A stretch of DNA of 64,000 bases, from positions 124,001 to 188,000 of the forward strand of contig NZ_BOOR01000021.1 in NCBI RefSeq assembly GCF_016863335.1, given 5' to 3'. Of this stretch, positions 7,824 to 15,981 are shown one piece after another. Below the pieces are notes generated by a model. That model saw only the letters and a program-made list of their open reading frames with translations, made no database searches and was not told the DNA's origin. A program made the translations under genes and the position numbers. Every line of letters starts with the position of its first letter. Position 1 is the stretch's first letter. The DNA comes from Planotetraspora thailandica. GTDB taxonomy: Bacteria; Actinomycetota; Actinomycetes; Streptosporangiales; Streptosporangiaceae.

Positions 7824-8162
7824 GTGATCATGCAGAAGTCCGGCGGGGTGCGTTCTGGCCTGCGCAAACACGGGGCGTGATCATGCAGATCTTCGATGAT
7901 GTGCCATCTGACCTGCGCCGACCTCGTGCGTGATCATGCAGAAGTTCGGTGGAAAGCCATCTGACCTGCGCGGATCTGTTTCGTGATCATGCAGAAGTTC
8001 GTGCACGTGTCGCATGACCAGCCACAACGCGTTCCGTGATCATGCGGTTGTCTCTCGCTCCTGCCTGTGCGCGACGTGCGTGAACTCGTCGGCCCGCGCA
8101 TGCGTGATCGTGGTCGTCACCGAGGCGGGGGACGGTCTGGGCGCGAACTTCTGCGGGATCAG
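7824..8162. repeat. 53-bp phased array 2 (5 forward units, decayed inverted arm)
   Basis: Forward units start at 7824, 7877, 7930, 7983 and 8036, each exactly 53 bp apart. The second block (acctgcg) is clear in the first three. Beyond the fifth unit are two degraded inverted copies ending near 8111 (9 of 12 core bases) and 8162 (CGAACTTCTGC intact, rest mutated), about 51 bp apart. The stop codon of the following minus-strand gene is the TGA of the outermost inverted copy. The array lies 37 bp upstream of the ECF41-type promoter. Confidence 0.88.
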
Positions 8163-8500
8163 CGCCACGGGGGCTGAAGTTCGGGGGAGGCTTCCCATTC
8201 GTGGCAGGGGCGCAGGGCGTAATGGTGGTAGACGACGCAGACCAGGAGGGAATCGCCCGTCTCCAGCTCCTCGCCGGGCCGCTCTTCATCGGCAGGCCAG
8301 TCGCCGGAATCTTCGTCTTCCCAGGCTTCGGCATGGTGGTCGGAGGAGTCGTCGGTCTCCTCGGCGTGGAGCCAGTCGTCAGTTTGGTCCATGAGGTCCA
8401 CTGCGCTCACGATCTGGCCACCGGGCCCACAGATGCAGTCCGGCGTTCCCTCGTGGGTGATGACGTCGTCGAGCGGCATCACGTGAACAAATCTGTTCAT
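8159..8500 (-). CDS. Acidic hypothetical protein (113 aa)
   Basis: Starts at ATG 8500 with AGGAGG spaced seven bases upstream. The N-terminal block MPLDDVITHEGTPDCICGP, with paired cysteines, resembles small proteins common in actinobacterial accessory and phage regions. The middle (about residues 38-75) is a run of Asp/Glu, probably disordered. A short hydrophobic stretch (SLLVCVVYHHYAL) and a CHEW motif end the protein. No function can be assigned. Its stop codon lies inside the outermost unit of array 2, so the original C-terminus may have been replaced when the array arrived. Confidence 0.65.
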   Translation of the reverse strand: MNRFVHVMPLDDVITHEGTPDCICGPGGQIVSAVDLMDQTDDWLHAEETDDSSDHHAEAWEDEDSGDWPADEERPGEELETGDSLLVCVVYHHYALRPCHEWEASPELQPPWR

Positions 8501-8829
8501 GACACCTCCTAGCCACCTATTGCCGATCACGTTACCTAAAACGTGGATAAATCGGAATAAAACGGCCAAAGATGTACCAAGGGTTCAATCGTGTGCGCCG
8601 TTAGGCGTCCCGCTTGGGTGATCGGAAAACGTCAAGAGGGGCCGGCCGTACGGCCGCCGCGACCCGGCGAATCGGTTCCCGTGTTCATGCACTGGGGAGG
8701 ATGCTGGATCAGGGACCTTTCGCCCATCTGAAAGCCCTGGTCAGCCGGAGTTTATGGATGATTTCTGGCGGTTCGCCGGTGATGGGGTCGGGGTATGCCC
8801 GACTCGACATCGGCGAACCGGGGGAGACC
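8501..8829. other. Divergent intergenic region with nested hairpin leader
   Basis: This 329-bp gap separates two divergent small genes. The left part (8520-8590) is unusually AT-rich and probably holds the promoter of the acidic protein gene. Close to the right end an outer inverted repeat (CGGTTCGCCG 8769-8778 with CGGCGAACCG 8811-8820) encloses a smaller one (GTCGGG with CCCGAC around 8787-8802). The outer right arm touches the Shine-Dalgarno GGGGGAG of the metallothionein-like gene, so the structure could control its translation. Confidence 0.45.
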
Positions 8830-9084
8830 ATGGCGACCTGTGAGGTCTGTGGCAACGATTACGACATGAGCTTCGAAGTGCACGCGCAGGGAGCGGTGCA
8901 CGTTTTCGACAGCTTCGAATGTGCGATCACGCGGATGGCACCCGTCTGCGAGCACTGCAGCTGCCGCATCGTGGGTCACGGGGTGGCCGTCGACGGCCGG
9001 TGGTACTGCTGCGCCCATTGCGCGCGGGAGTCGGGGGCGACGGCCATCGTCGATCGTGAGTCGGCCCCGGGAGGCAGGCGGTAG
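8830..9084 (+). CDS. Metallothionein-like Cys/His-rich zinc-ribbon protein
   Basis: An 84-residue protein beginning MATCEVCGNDY, with later cysteine pairs CEHCSC and CCAHC plus a lone Cys in FDSFECAI and several His. This pattern matches a widespread small actinobacterial family annotated as prokaryotic metallothionein or zinc ribbon. It probably binds Zn(II) or another thiophilic metal. The frame extends upstream to 8614, but ATG 8830 has GGGGGAG four bases before it and gives the family N-terminus. A structured leader precedes it. Confidence 0.78.
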   Translation: MATCEVCGNDYDMSFEVHAQGAVHVFDSFECAITRMAPVCEHCSCRIVGHGVAVDGRWYCCAHCARESGATAIVDRESAPGGRR

Positions 9085-9091
9085 GGCCGGC

Positions 9092-9436
9092 TCATTCGAA
9101 GGAGATGAGGCGGATGATCACGTAGCCTTCGCCGTCGGGGACCGGCGGGAACGTGGTGCCGGGCACGGCGTCGAAGATGCCGGGGCGCTCTGCCCGGGTC
9201 ACCATGCCGAACATGTCGCCGGGCAGTGTCATGCCGAACATGTGCGCCCGCTTCGCTGCGGCGTAGAAGCTTCCTCCCGACTCCAGGTCGGTTGCAACCG
9301 CCTGGGCCGCCCTGTGATCGGTGAGGCGGAGAAAGGCGACCCGGGCCTTGTCGGGCTTGGCCGTCTGGGCGCTGAGATAGTCCTCGATCTCCCAGATGAG
9401 AAGCTCACTGAGATATCGCGAAGTGTCTTTCCACAT
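9092..9436 (-). CDS. Parvulin/PpiC-like peptidyl-prolyl isomerase fragment (114 aa)
   Basis: Residues 30-114 resemble the C-terminal half of SurA/PpiC-type isomerase domains. There is a helix with AAQAVATDLESGGSFYAAAKRA, then a terminal GIFDAVPGTTFPPVPDGEGYVIIRLISFE that mirrors the family end (PGE-type turn then GYHIIKL). An N-terminal signal and substrate-binding part are absent and no good Shine-Dalgarno precedes ATG 9436. It may be a truncated gene, or a short protein of the related peptide-maturation families. Repeat array 3 starts 57 bp upstream. Confidence 0.5.
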   Translation of the reverse strand: MWKDTSRYLSELLIWEIEDYLSAQTAKPDKARVAFLRLTDHRAAQAVATDLESGGSFYAAAKRAHMFGMTLPGDMFGMVTRAERPGIFDAVPGTTFPPVPDGEGYVIIRLISFE

Positions 9437-9788
9437 GGTGATAAGGGTGTCTCGTCCCGCTTGCGCCCTAGTTGCACTCGAATTGTCAACGCGTGATCAT
9501 GCAGAAGTTCGCTGATTCGGTCGTTGGGCTGGCCCTTTGCTCCCCGTGATCATGCAGAAGTGCGGGAGGAGGGCGTCCGACCTCGCATGCTTCCATCCGT
9601 GATCATGCAGAAGCTCGCCCAGTTGACCCTCAAGCTGCGGTTTTGCCATTCGTGATCATGTAGCGATGTTGGATCAGTGAGCCATTTTCATCGTGATGAT
9701 GGTGGCATCGACGGTGTGGCCGGTGAGGGTTCCTCAGGATTCCTCCTGCAGCGGAGGTTTGTCCGTGAGCGTGGACGTTGGGTTCAGA

Positions 9789-10121
9789 TCAGCCGGCCTC
9801 GGGCGTCAGGCGGTATCGGTTGCAGACGTCCAGCAACAGAGCAGTCCTGATCTCGAGCGGCTTGTCGATGCCGTCCAACTCCACGTCGACCAGCACTGTG
9901 TCGTCCGTACGAGTGCGCGCGAAGTGCATCTCGACGCGGGGCTGCCCGTCCAGGACGAACGTGAACCAGCTGTCGTCGTCGGCGTCGGAGCCCTCGATGC
10001 CGGCAGTGAGCGCGCCGTCATCGAGTCGGCACCGGACAAGATCAGCGATCGTCTCGGCGAACGGCAGCAGATTCGCGCGCCAGATCCAGCCGTGCATCGT
10101 GCCGCGTGGCTCGGCCTGCAT
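9789..10121 (-). CDS. Hypothetical protein (110 aa), passenger within the insertion element
   Basis: A complete 110-residue frame with alternating polar strands (DDSWFTFVLDGQPRVEMHFARTRTDDTVLVDVELDG) and a C-terminal helix. The N-terminus has two Trp (HGWIWRANLLPF). I do not recognise the family; size and composition would suit a small beta-rich immunity-like or binding protein, but this is a guess. There is no clear Shine-Dalgarno at ATG 10121. It lies between the left terminal repeat and an internal IS end, so it was probably captured. Confidence 0.5.
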   Translation of the reverse strand: MQAEPRGTMHGWIWRANLLPFAETIADLVRCRLDDGALTAGIEGSDADDDSWFTFVLDGQPRVEMHFARTRTDDTVLVDVELDGIDKPLEIRTALLLDVCNRYRLTPEAG

Positions 10122-10192
10122 CTGTGCAGGCTAGATTCCGGCCCGGTGCGGCCGCAAGGAAAGCGCGATGAAGGCATTCTCATGCTGCGTCG

Positions 10193-10312
10193 TGGCGGGG
10201 TCTCGATGTGATGCAGAACGGTGATGGCTTGCACGACGGCGGTGGCGCGGCGCGGGCAGCAACGTAGCTTGGTCGGGACCTTCCAGGTCTTGAGAGTCGC
10301 CACCGCGCGCTC
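10193..10312 (-). pseudogene. C-terminal tail of an IS5-type transposase (inverted copy)
   Basis: About 40 residues on the minus strand (ERAVATLKTWKVPTKLRCC then PRRATAVVQAITVL) match the end of the plus-strand transposase remnant at 10330-10832 (ERAVAILKAWKVFAKLRCC then PRRATAIIQAILVL). Just beyond its end, 10173-10190 resembles the IS terminal repeat at about 12 of 16 positions. It is therefore the 3' end of a second, diverged element in opposite orientation. Everything upstream of the glutamate is missing. Confidence 0.75.
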
Positions 10313-10329
10313 GCAGAAAGGCGGATGAG

Positions 10330-10832
10330 TAAGCCGTTCCATCGATGGTGCCGGTCACGGTGGGTGGGAGCGGGCCAGAGATGCGATGAGAGGAGGCCCC
10401 CGGTACTCCGGCAAACACAAACGCCACGGCATGAACGTCCAGGTCGTGGCCGACCCTGTCGGCCGGCTCGTCTGGGCCTCGCCCGCCCTGCCTGGAGGAA
10501 CGCACGACCTGACCGCCGCCCGAACCGTCGGCCTGATCGACGCGCTCACCAGCGGCAACGTGAAAACCTTCGCGGACAAGGGATACCAGGGCGCGGGCGG
10601 CACGATCCGCATCCCGTTCAAGCGCCACCGGCACCGGCCATGGCTGTCCCGCGCGCAGAAGGAGGTCAACCGTGCCCATGCCCGCATCCGGGCGCTTGGC
10701 GAACGCGCCGTCGCGATCCTGAAGGCCTGGAAGGTGTTCGCGAAGCTGCGCTGCTGCCCACGCCGCGCCACGGCAATCATCCAAGCCATCCTCGTCCTCG
10801 AAGCCGTCGAAGCGAGCCGCTACTCAGGATGA
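10330..10832 (+). pseudogene. IS5-family DDE transposase, N-terminally truncated
   Basis: The frame from about 10330 to the TGA at 10832 contains YSGKHKRHGMNVQVVADPVG, LPGGTHDLTAAR (with a conserved Asp), FADKGYQGAGGTIRIPF and NRAHARIRALGERAVAILKAW (with the catalytic Glu). This is the typical catalytic core of DDE_Tnp_4 transposases. An in-frame TGA at about 10327 and loss of the N-terminal helix-turn-helix and first catalytic Asp make it inactive. An ATG at 10386 begins a 148-residue open stretch, but this is not a complete enzyme. Confidence 0.85.
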
Positions 10833-11150
10833 AAAGGGCTCAGTGCGTTGGCGCGAGGGCGCAAGCCGGTGCATGATCACGTTCGGCATCCTTGCTGGCC
10901 GTGCGGCATGGGCCCGAACTTCTGCATGATCACGGCCGATGAAATCCCAGCTCACCACGCAGATCCTCGAACTTCTGCATGATCACGGCTCGGGTTTGTC
11001 CAGCTCAGCGTGAGAGTGCGCGAACTTCTGCATGATCACGCGGGGTGTGTGATCGCCCCCGACCGGGGTGCGTGAATTCACGTCGAACATTGCGGGAGGT
11101 GAAGACGGTAAAGCCTTTCCGGCGTCGATTCGTCCCCGCACACTGACCCT

Positions 11151-12554
11151 GTGACCGATTTCGAGGTACTTGTCCTTGGTTCCGGCCCGGGCGGGCAGAA
11201 GGCGGCCATCGCCGCGGCGAAACTGGAACGACGGGTGGCGATCGTCGACCGACGCGACATGATCGGCGGCGTCTGTATCAATACGGGCACCATTCCCTCC
11301 AAAACCCTCCGCGAGGCCGTGCTGTATCTGACCGGCCTCACCCAGCGGGACATGTACGGCCAGAGCTACCGCCTCAAGGAGGACATCACCGTCACCGACC
11401 TGACCGTGCGGACGCGCCATGTCGTCGGCCGCGAGGTCGACGTGATCCGCAGCCAGCTCGCCCGCAACCGGGTCACGGTCCTGACGGGGTCGGGGGAGTT
11501 CGTCGACCCGCACACGGTGGCTGTGGTCGACGAGAGGGGCAACGAGGTCAAGGTCACCGCAGACAAGATCATCATCGCGACCGGCACCCGCCCCGCCCGC
11601 CCGAGCAGCGTCGAGTTCGACGACCAGACGATCATCGACTCCGACGGCATCCTGCAGCTGGATCGTGTGCCCGACTCCATGGTCGTCGTCGGCGCCGGAG
11701 TCATCGGCATCGAATACGCCTCCATGTTCGCCGCGCTCGGCACCAAGGTGACGGTGGTGGAGCGGCGCGACCGCATGCTCGACTTCTGCGACCTCGAGGT
11801 CGTCGAGTCGCTGAAGTACCACCTGCGCGACCTCGCGGTCACCTTCCGGTTCGGGGAGACGGTCGCGGCGGTCGAGAGGCATCCGCGTGGCGCGCTGACG
11901 ATCCTGGAGAGCGGTAAGAAGATCCCTGCTTCGACCGTCATGTATTCGGCCGGCCGCCAGGGGATGACCGAGAACCTCGCGCTGGGCGCGGCGGGCCTGG
12001 CGGCCGACGAGCGCGGCAGGATCGCGGTCGACGAGTTCTACCGCACCGCCGTTCCGCACATCTACGCCGTCGGCGACGTCATCGGCTTCCCGTCGCTCGC
12101 CGCGACCTCGATGGAGCAGGGCAGGCTGGCGGCCTACCACGCCTGCGACGAGCCCGTGAGCGGGATGAACCAGCTGCAGCCCATCGGCATCTACACGATT
12201 CCGGAGATCAGTTTCATTGGGAAGACGGAAGACGAGCTGACCGACGCCCTCGTGCCGTTCGAGGTGGGTGTGTCCCGCTATCGCGAACTGGCCCGCGGCC
12301 AGATCATCGGAGACACGTACGGCATGCTCAAGCTGCTGGTCTCCCCGGAGGACCGGTCGCTGCTCGGCGTACACGTCTTCGGCACCGGGGCCACCGAGCT
12401 CATCCACATCGGCCAGGCCGTCATGGGCTGCGGGGGCACCGTCGACTACCTGGTCGACGCGGTCTTTAACTACCCGACGCTCGCCGAGTCGTACAAGGTG
12501 GCCGCGCTCGATGCCGTGAACAAGCTCCGGAGGGTCGCGAGGATCACCGACTGA
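11151..12554 (+). CDS. sthA: Soluble pyridine nucleotide transhydrogenase (Si-specific NAD(P)+ transhydrogenase)
   Basis: A 467-residue flavoprotein of the dihydrolipoamide dehydrogenase fold. It has the FAD-binding [10 protein letters not shown] at residues 10-19, then [17 protein letters not shown] (residues 40-56). Here the usual second redox Cys is replaced by Thr, the hallmark of SthA against Lpd. The second Rossmann motif [10 protein letters not shown] begins at 181. It equilibrates NADPH and NADH in the cytosol. Start is GTG 11151. Array 3 ends 112 bp upstream, so the promoter must lie between them or within the last unit. Confidence 0.94.
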   Translation: MTDFEVLVLGSGPGGQKAAIAAAKLERRVAIVDRRDMIGGVCINTGTIPSKTLREAVLYLTGLTQRDMYGQSYRLKEDITVTDLTVRTRHVVGREVDVIRSQLARNRVTVLTGSGEFVDPHTVAVVDERGNEVKVTADKIIIATGTRPARPSSVEFDDQTIIDSDGILQLDRVPDSMVVVGAGVIGIEYASMFAALGTKVTVVERRDRMLDFCDLEVVESLKYHLRDLAVTFRFGETVAAVERHPRGALTILESGKKIPASTVMYSAGRQGMTENLALGAAGLAADERGRIAVDEFYRTAVPHIYAVGDVIGFPSLAATSMEQGRLAAYHACDEPVSGMNQLQPIGIYTIPEISFIGKTEDELTDALVPFEVGVSRYRELARGQIIGDTYGMLKLLVSPEDRSLLGVHVFGTGATELIHIGQAVMGCGGTVDYLVDAVFNYPTLAESYKVAALDAVNKLRRVARITD

Positions 12555-12631
12555 GTCCGCCGCGCACACGAATGCCCCGCAATCCAACAAAATGGGCGCC
12601 TGCCGTACGGGCTGCGCGCCCATTCGGCATC

Positions 12632-13870
12632 ATGAGCCGAGCACGTACGGGGCTGATTTTGATCACATCGCACAACGGGCCGCAGCCGGCCGACTTCACG
12701 GACGTCCGGGCCACCAACCTGGCGGTCGTGCTGCGGTTCGTGCGAGAGAACGCTCCTTGCTCGCGCGCCGACATCGCGGCGTCGACCGGCCTCAACAAGG
12801 CGACGGTGTCGAGCCTGGTCGCCGACCTGATCGACCGCCGGCTGCTGCGCGAGACCGGTCTGACGGAGAACCGGGTCGGGCGTCCGGCGACCATGCTCGT
12901 CCTGGACGGCTCGCCGTACGCCGCGATCGGCGTCGAGGTCAACGTCGACTACATCACCGCCGTCGCGGTCGACCTCAAGGGCGAGGAACTGCTCAACTGG
13001 CGGCGCGCCTTCCCGGGGAGCACGGCGAGCCCGGGCGAGGCGGTCACTGCGGTGGCCGCGATCGCCAAGCGCGTGGTGAGCCGGATGACCAGGGAGTCCA
13101 GGCAGGTGCTCGGCCTGACCGTCGCGGTTCCCGGCCTGATCGACGGCGACGGCGCCGTCCACGTCGCGCCCAACCTCGGCTGGCATGACGTCGACCTGCG
13201 CGGCGACCTCGTCAAGGCCCTGCGCGACCCCGCCTACCCCGTGCTCGTGGACAACGACGCCAACCTCGCCGCCGTCGCCGAGTACCGGTTCGGCCCGCAT
13301 GGCGACGTCTCCGACCTCGTGTACGTCACCGGAGAGGTCGGCGTGGGGGCGGGCGTCGTCATGGACGGCAGGCTGAGGCGTGGCGGTCACGGCTACAGCG
13401 GCGAGATCGGCCACATCGAGGTCGACCCCTCGGGGCCGGATTGCCGCTGCGGACGCCGCGGCTGCCTGGAGGCGGTGGCCGGCATCGGTGCGATCCTCGC
13501 CCGCACCGCGCCCGGAGTTTCACCGATCGAGCTGGAGCATGAGGTCGACGAGGTCGTGCGCAGAGCGCGCAAGGACGACCCGGAGATCCTCGCGCTCCTC
13601 GATTCGGTCGGCCGCGGCCTCGGCAAGGGGGTGGCGATCGCGGCCAACCTGCTCAACCCTGAAGTGGTCGTCCTCGGCGGCTACTACGTCCCGCTCGGGC
13701 CATGGCTGATCGCGCCCGCGGAGGAGGAGATGCTCCGCCGCTCGCTCGCGCCGGGGGGAGGCGGCTGCGAACTGGTCGTCTCCACGCTCGCGCACCGGGC
13801 CGCCGCGCTCGGCGCGGCCGCGCGCGTCCTCGACTCGGTCGACTCCGGTCGTCTGCCGGCGAGGCCCTGA
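12632..13870 (+). CDS. ROK family transcriptional regulator
   Basis: A 412-residue protein with an N-terminal winged helix (CSRADIAASTGLNKATVSSLVADLIDRRLL) and a ROK sugar-kinase-like domain. The ROK part shows VDNDANLAAVAEYRFG, TGEVGVGAGVVMDGRLRRGG, HGYSGEIGHIEVDPSG and the zinc site CRCGRRGCLEAVAG. Such proteins are usually repressors of sugar-uptake genes, released by a sugar ligand; no sugar transporter lies beside it. ATG 12632 is favoured, though the frame is open to 12572. It follows sthA in the same direction after 77 bp. Confidence 0.9.
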   Translation: MSRARTGLILITSHNGPQPADFTDVRATNLAVVLRFVRENAPCSRADIAASTGLNKATVSSLVADLIDRRLLRETGLTENRVGRPATMLVLDGSPYAAIGVEVNVDYITAVAVDLKGEELLNWRRAFPGSTASPGEAVTAVAAIAKRVVSRMTRESRQVLGLTVAVPGLIDGDGAVHVAPNLGWHDVDLRGDLVKALRDPAYPVLVDNDANLAAVAEYRFGPHGDVSDLVYVTGEVGVGAGVVMDGRLRRGGHGYSGEIGHIEVDPSGPDCRCGRRGCLEAVAGIGAILARTAPGVSPIELEHEVDEVVRRARKDDPEILALLDSVGRGLGKGVAIAANLLNPEVVVLGGYYVPLGPWLIAPAEEEMLRRSLAPGGGGCELVVSTLAHRAAALGAAARVLDSVDSGRLPARP

Positions 13871-13951
13871 AAGGCGGTTCGGCCCTCAGCCGCTGATCCG
13901 GCTGCCGCTCGAACGCCCTCCCACGAGGCGATGATCGGTGCCCACCGCCCT

Positions 13952-14359
13952 TCAGCTGCGCCCTGCGGAATCGTTCTTCCGGTCGTACTCCTCGCGCGCC
14001 CTGTCCACCTCGGCCATGTGCGCCTCGGCCCACTCCTTGAGGTGCCGAAGCGTCTCAATCAGGGACAGGCCCAGCGGCGTGAGCTCGTAGTCGACGCGGA
14101 CGGGCACCGACGGAGTCACTGTGCGGGTCAGCAGCCCGTCTCGTTCGAGACCCCGCAAGGTCTGGGTCAGCATCTTCTGGCTCACCCCGGCGATCCGCGC
14201 GGAGAGCTCGGAATAGCGCATCCGCCCCTCCAGGCCCAGCGCCACGATCACGAGGCTCGCCCACTTGTCGCCGATGGTTTCGAGCAGTCGCCGGCTGGGG
14301 CAGGAGGCGACGAACGCGTCGAACCGCGCCGTCGGCCCGTCAGCAGTGGACACGCCCAT
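13952..14359 (-). CDS. HxlR-family winged-helix transcriptional regulator
   Basis: A 135-residue MarR/HxlR-type regulator. Its signature segments are CPSRRLLETIGDKWASLVIVAL, GRMRYSELSARIAGVSQKMLTQTLRGLERDGLL and VPVRVDYELTPLG. The single Cys before the first helix is the redox-sensing position in several HxlR proteins such as YodB. It is divergent from an NADP-dependent oxidoreductase, the usual target arrangement, so it probably represses that gene in response to electrophiles or oxidants. Confidence 0.92.
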   Translation of the reverse strand: MGVSTADGPTARFDAFVASCPSRRLLETIGDKWASLVIVALGLEGRMRYSELSARIAGVSQKMLTQTLRGLERDGLLTRTVTPSVPVRVDYELTPLGLSLIETLRHLKEWAEAHMAEVDRAREEYDRKNDSAGRS

Positions 14360-14391
14360 GACTTACCTCCGGGTGGCTACAACACTTCAAA

Positions 14392-14420
14392 GTGCCTACT
14401 TCCCAAAAGAGAGTAGGTCA
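14392..14420. promoter_or_regulatory. Inverted repeat, likely HxlR operator
   Basis: In the 103-bp region between the divergent hxlR-type and oxidoreductase genes, CCTACT (14395-14400) and AGTAGG (14412-14417) form an inverted repeat with an 11-bp spacer. Outer bases GTG and CAC extend the symmetry. It is the only clear dyad there and lies where a repressor would cover both promoters. Confidence 0.5.
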
Positions 14421-14462
14421 CCGATGGTTGTGCCGTCTAACCATTCGGAAGGGAACCCATTC

Positions 14463-15359
14463 ATGACGCTCGCACTCGTGTCCAAGCCCGACACCCCCGC
14501 GCCCACCCTCGAGGAGGTGACGCTTCCTCCGTTGGGACCCGGCGACCTGCGGGTCCGCGTCACGGCGGCATCGGTCGATCCCGTCGACACCCTCTTCGCC
14601 GGCGGACCGGCCTGGGCGATCTTCGGACTCACCGGAACGGTCGGACTCGGCTGGTCCCTCACCGGCGTCGTCATCGAGACCGGCGCCGAGGTCACCGGCT
14701 TCGCGGTCGGCGACCCGGTCGCCGCCGTACACCGCGACTTCACAGCCCCGGTTCGCGCGCACGCCGAGGAGACCGTCGTGCCGGCGACGGCCGCCGCGCT
14801 GCTGCCGGACGGTCTCCATCGGGTCGACGCGGCCTCCCTCCCGCTCAACGCCTCGACCGCGGCGCAGATGGTGGACCGGCTCGGCCCTGCCGACGGGAGG
14901 ACCCTGCTGGTCACCGGCGCCGCCGGTGCCGTGGGCGGGTACGCCGTCGCGCTGGCCGCCCACGCCGGCTGGACCGTCACCGGACTGGCGCGCGAGTCCG
15001 ACCGCGACTTCGTGCTGAGAGCCGGGGCGCGTCAGCTCGTCACGGAACTGCCGGGGCCGTCGTTCGACGCCGTCCTCGACGGCGCCGTCCTGCACGCGGC
15101 GTCCCTCGTCGCGGTCCGCGACGGCGGGACGTTCGTCGGGGTGACCTCGGCGTCTCCCGCGACGTCCGAGCGGGGCATCGAGATCGGCATCGTGAACGTC
15201 GAGCCCCACGGCGCGAGGCTCGTCGAACTGCTCGCCCTCGCAGCCTCCGGCGTCCTGGAGCTGCGCGTGGCCGGCCGGGTGCCGCTGGCCGAGGCCGCGA
15301 CGGCGTACGACAAGGTCGCCGGAGGCGGACAGCGGGGACGGTGGCTGCTGGTGCCGTGA
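14463..15359 (+). CDS. NADP-dependent quinone/zinc-type oxidoreductase
   Basis: A 298-residue medium-chain dehydrogenase/reductase of the quinone oxidoreductase branch. The N-terminal GroES-like part (LPPLGPGDLRVRVTAASVDPVD) is followed by the Rossmann segment LLVTGAAGAVGGYAVALAAHAG, and no structural-zinc cysteines are present. It should reduce quinones or enones with NADPH. ATG 14463 has GAAGGG eight bases upstream. Its expression is probably governed by the divergent HxlR regulator. Confidence 0.9.
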   Translation: MTLALVSKPDTPAPTLEEVTLPPLGPGDLRVRVTAASVDPVDTLFAGGPAWAIFGLTGTVGLGWSLTGVVIETGAEVTGFAVGDPVAAVHRDFTAPVRAHAEETVVPATAAALLPDGLHRVDAASLPLNASTAAQMVDRLGPADGRTLLVTGAAGAVGGYAVALAAHAGWTVTGLARESDRDFVLRAGARQLVTELPGPSFDAVLDGAVLHAASLVAVRDGGTFVGVTSASPATSERGIEIGIVNVEPHGARLVELLALAASGVLELRVAGRVPLAEAATAYDKVAGGGQRGRWLLVP

Positions 15360-15764
15360 GCGCTGCCCCGGCCTGATGTGCCCCTGACACGACTCGATCT
15401 CGACGCGTGAACGCCCGCCCGGGCCGGAGACCTATGCCGCCGCGGCCGCCGTCGCCAGGAAGTACTCCGGCAACGGGGACCCGCCGTACGGCGTCGCCTC
15501 TCAAAACGGCTCGGGCGAGCCATGCGGCTCGAATGCCCGGCGGACCGGGTTTGTGCCGTACGGGTCGCAAGGGCGGCCGGAAAATTCCTCGAAGAAGCCT
15601 TCGTGCGCCCTGTGAGAAGACGCCGCAGGCCAGAAGGTCGTTTCGGCTCCACGGCCGTCCGCGCCGACGTCTCCTTTGCGATCTTGGGTCTTGACCGCCG
15701 TCCGATGAGAAGGCAATCTTCCGGATAAGTCGGGAATTAACAATCCCGAAACGTTGAGAGAACT

Positions 15765-15780
15765 GTCGAAGCGCTTCGAC
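15765..15780. promoter_or_regulatory. LacI-family operator, distal copy
   Basis: GTCGAAGCGCTTCGAC is a perfect 16-bp palindrome with the central GCGC typical of LacI/GalR operators. It lies 345 bp before the lacI-type start. An identical copy occurs at 15982. Confidence 0.7.
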
Positions 15781-15981
15781 GACCGTCTGCGCTTCCGGCA
15801 TTCAGACCCCGCCGTCCTCACTCCACCCGACGATCGCGGGAGCCCGGCCGGGTTCCCCGTCACCCCTCTCCCGCCCCCGCCTCCCCATCTCATGCACAAC
15901 CGAACATCGCGCCCGCCCGTGCACGACCGAGAGCGGGCCGGTCATTCATCGGCGCCTCTCGGGGCGTCTTTCCGCCATGCC

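Larger units (their letters stand above)
9679..10841 (+). mobile_element. Rearranged IS5-family insertion element with passenger gene
   Basis: Terminal inverted repeats GAGCCATTTTCATCGTGA (9679-9696) and the complement of TCAGGATGAAAAGGGCTC (10824-10841) match at 16 of 18 positions. A 3-bp direct repeat AGT (9676-9678 and 10842-10844) flanks them. The right half carries the C-terminal part of a DDE transposase ending inside the right repeat, as is normal for IS5-type elements. The left half is not transposase: it holds a 110-aa gene and the inverted tail of a second transposase copy with its own degenerate end near 10173-10190. The element is surely not autonomous. Confidence 0.72.
9493..11039. 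repeat. 53-bp phased array 3 (4 forward + 4 inverted units) split by an insertion element
   Basis: Forward units start at 9493, 9546, 9599 and 9652; inverted units end at 10880, 10933, 10986 and 11039. All six steps are 53 bp. The IS5-type element at 9679-10841 sits in the centre. Joining 9678 to 10845 restores a 63-bp centre between the innermost cores, close to those of array 5 (45 bp) and array 6 (71 bp). The array lies between the divergent PpiC-like fragment and sthA. Confidence 0.9.

Noticed and set aside
10386-10832. Intact transposase gene
   Set aside because: Only the C-terminal part of the DDE domain remains, with an in-frame stop upstream and no N-terminal domain.
10983-12623. 546-residue minus-strand frame opposite sthA
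   Set aside because: It is a shadow: composition is His/Arg/Gly/Val-rich, it covers sthA and runs into repeat units, while sthA has all family motifs.
15407-15694. 95-residue frame in the region before the LacI gene
   Set aside because: Composition (Arg/Pro/Ser-rich) is that of out-of-frame GC-rich DNA, with no ribosome site and no family resemblance.
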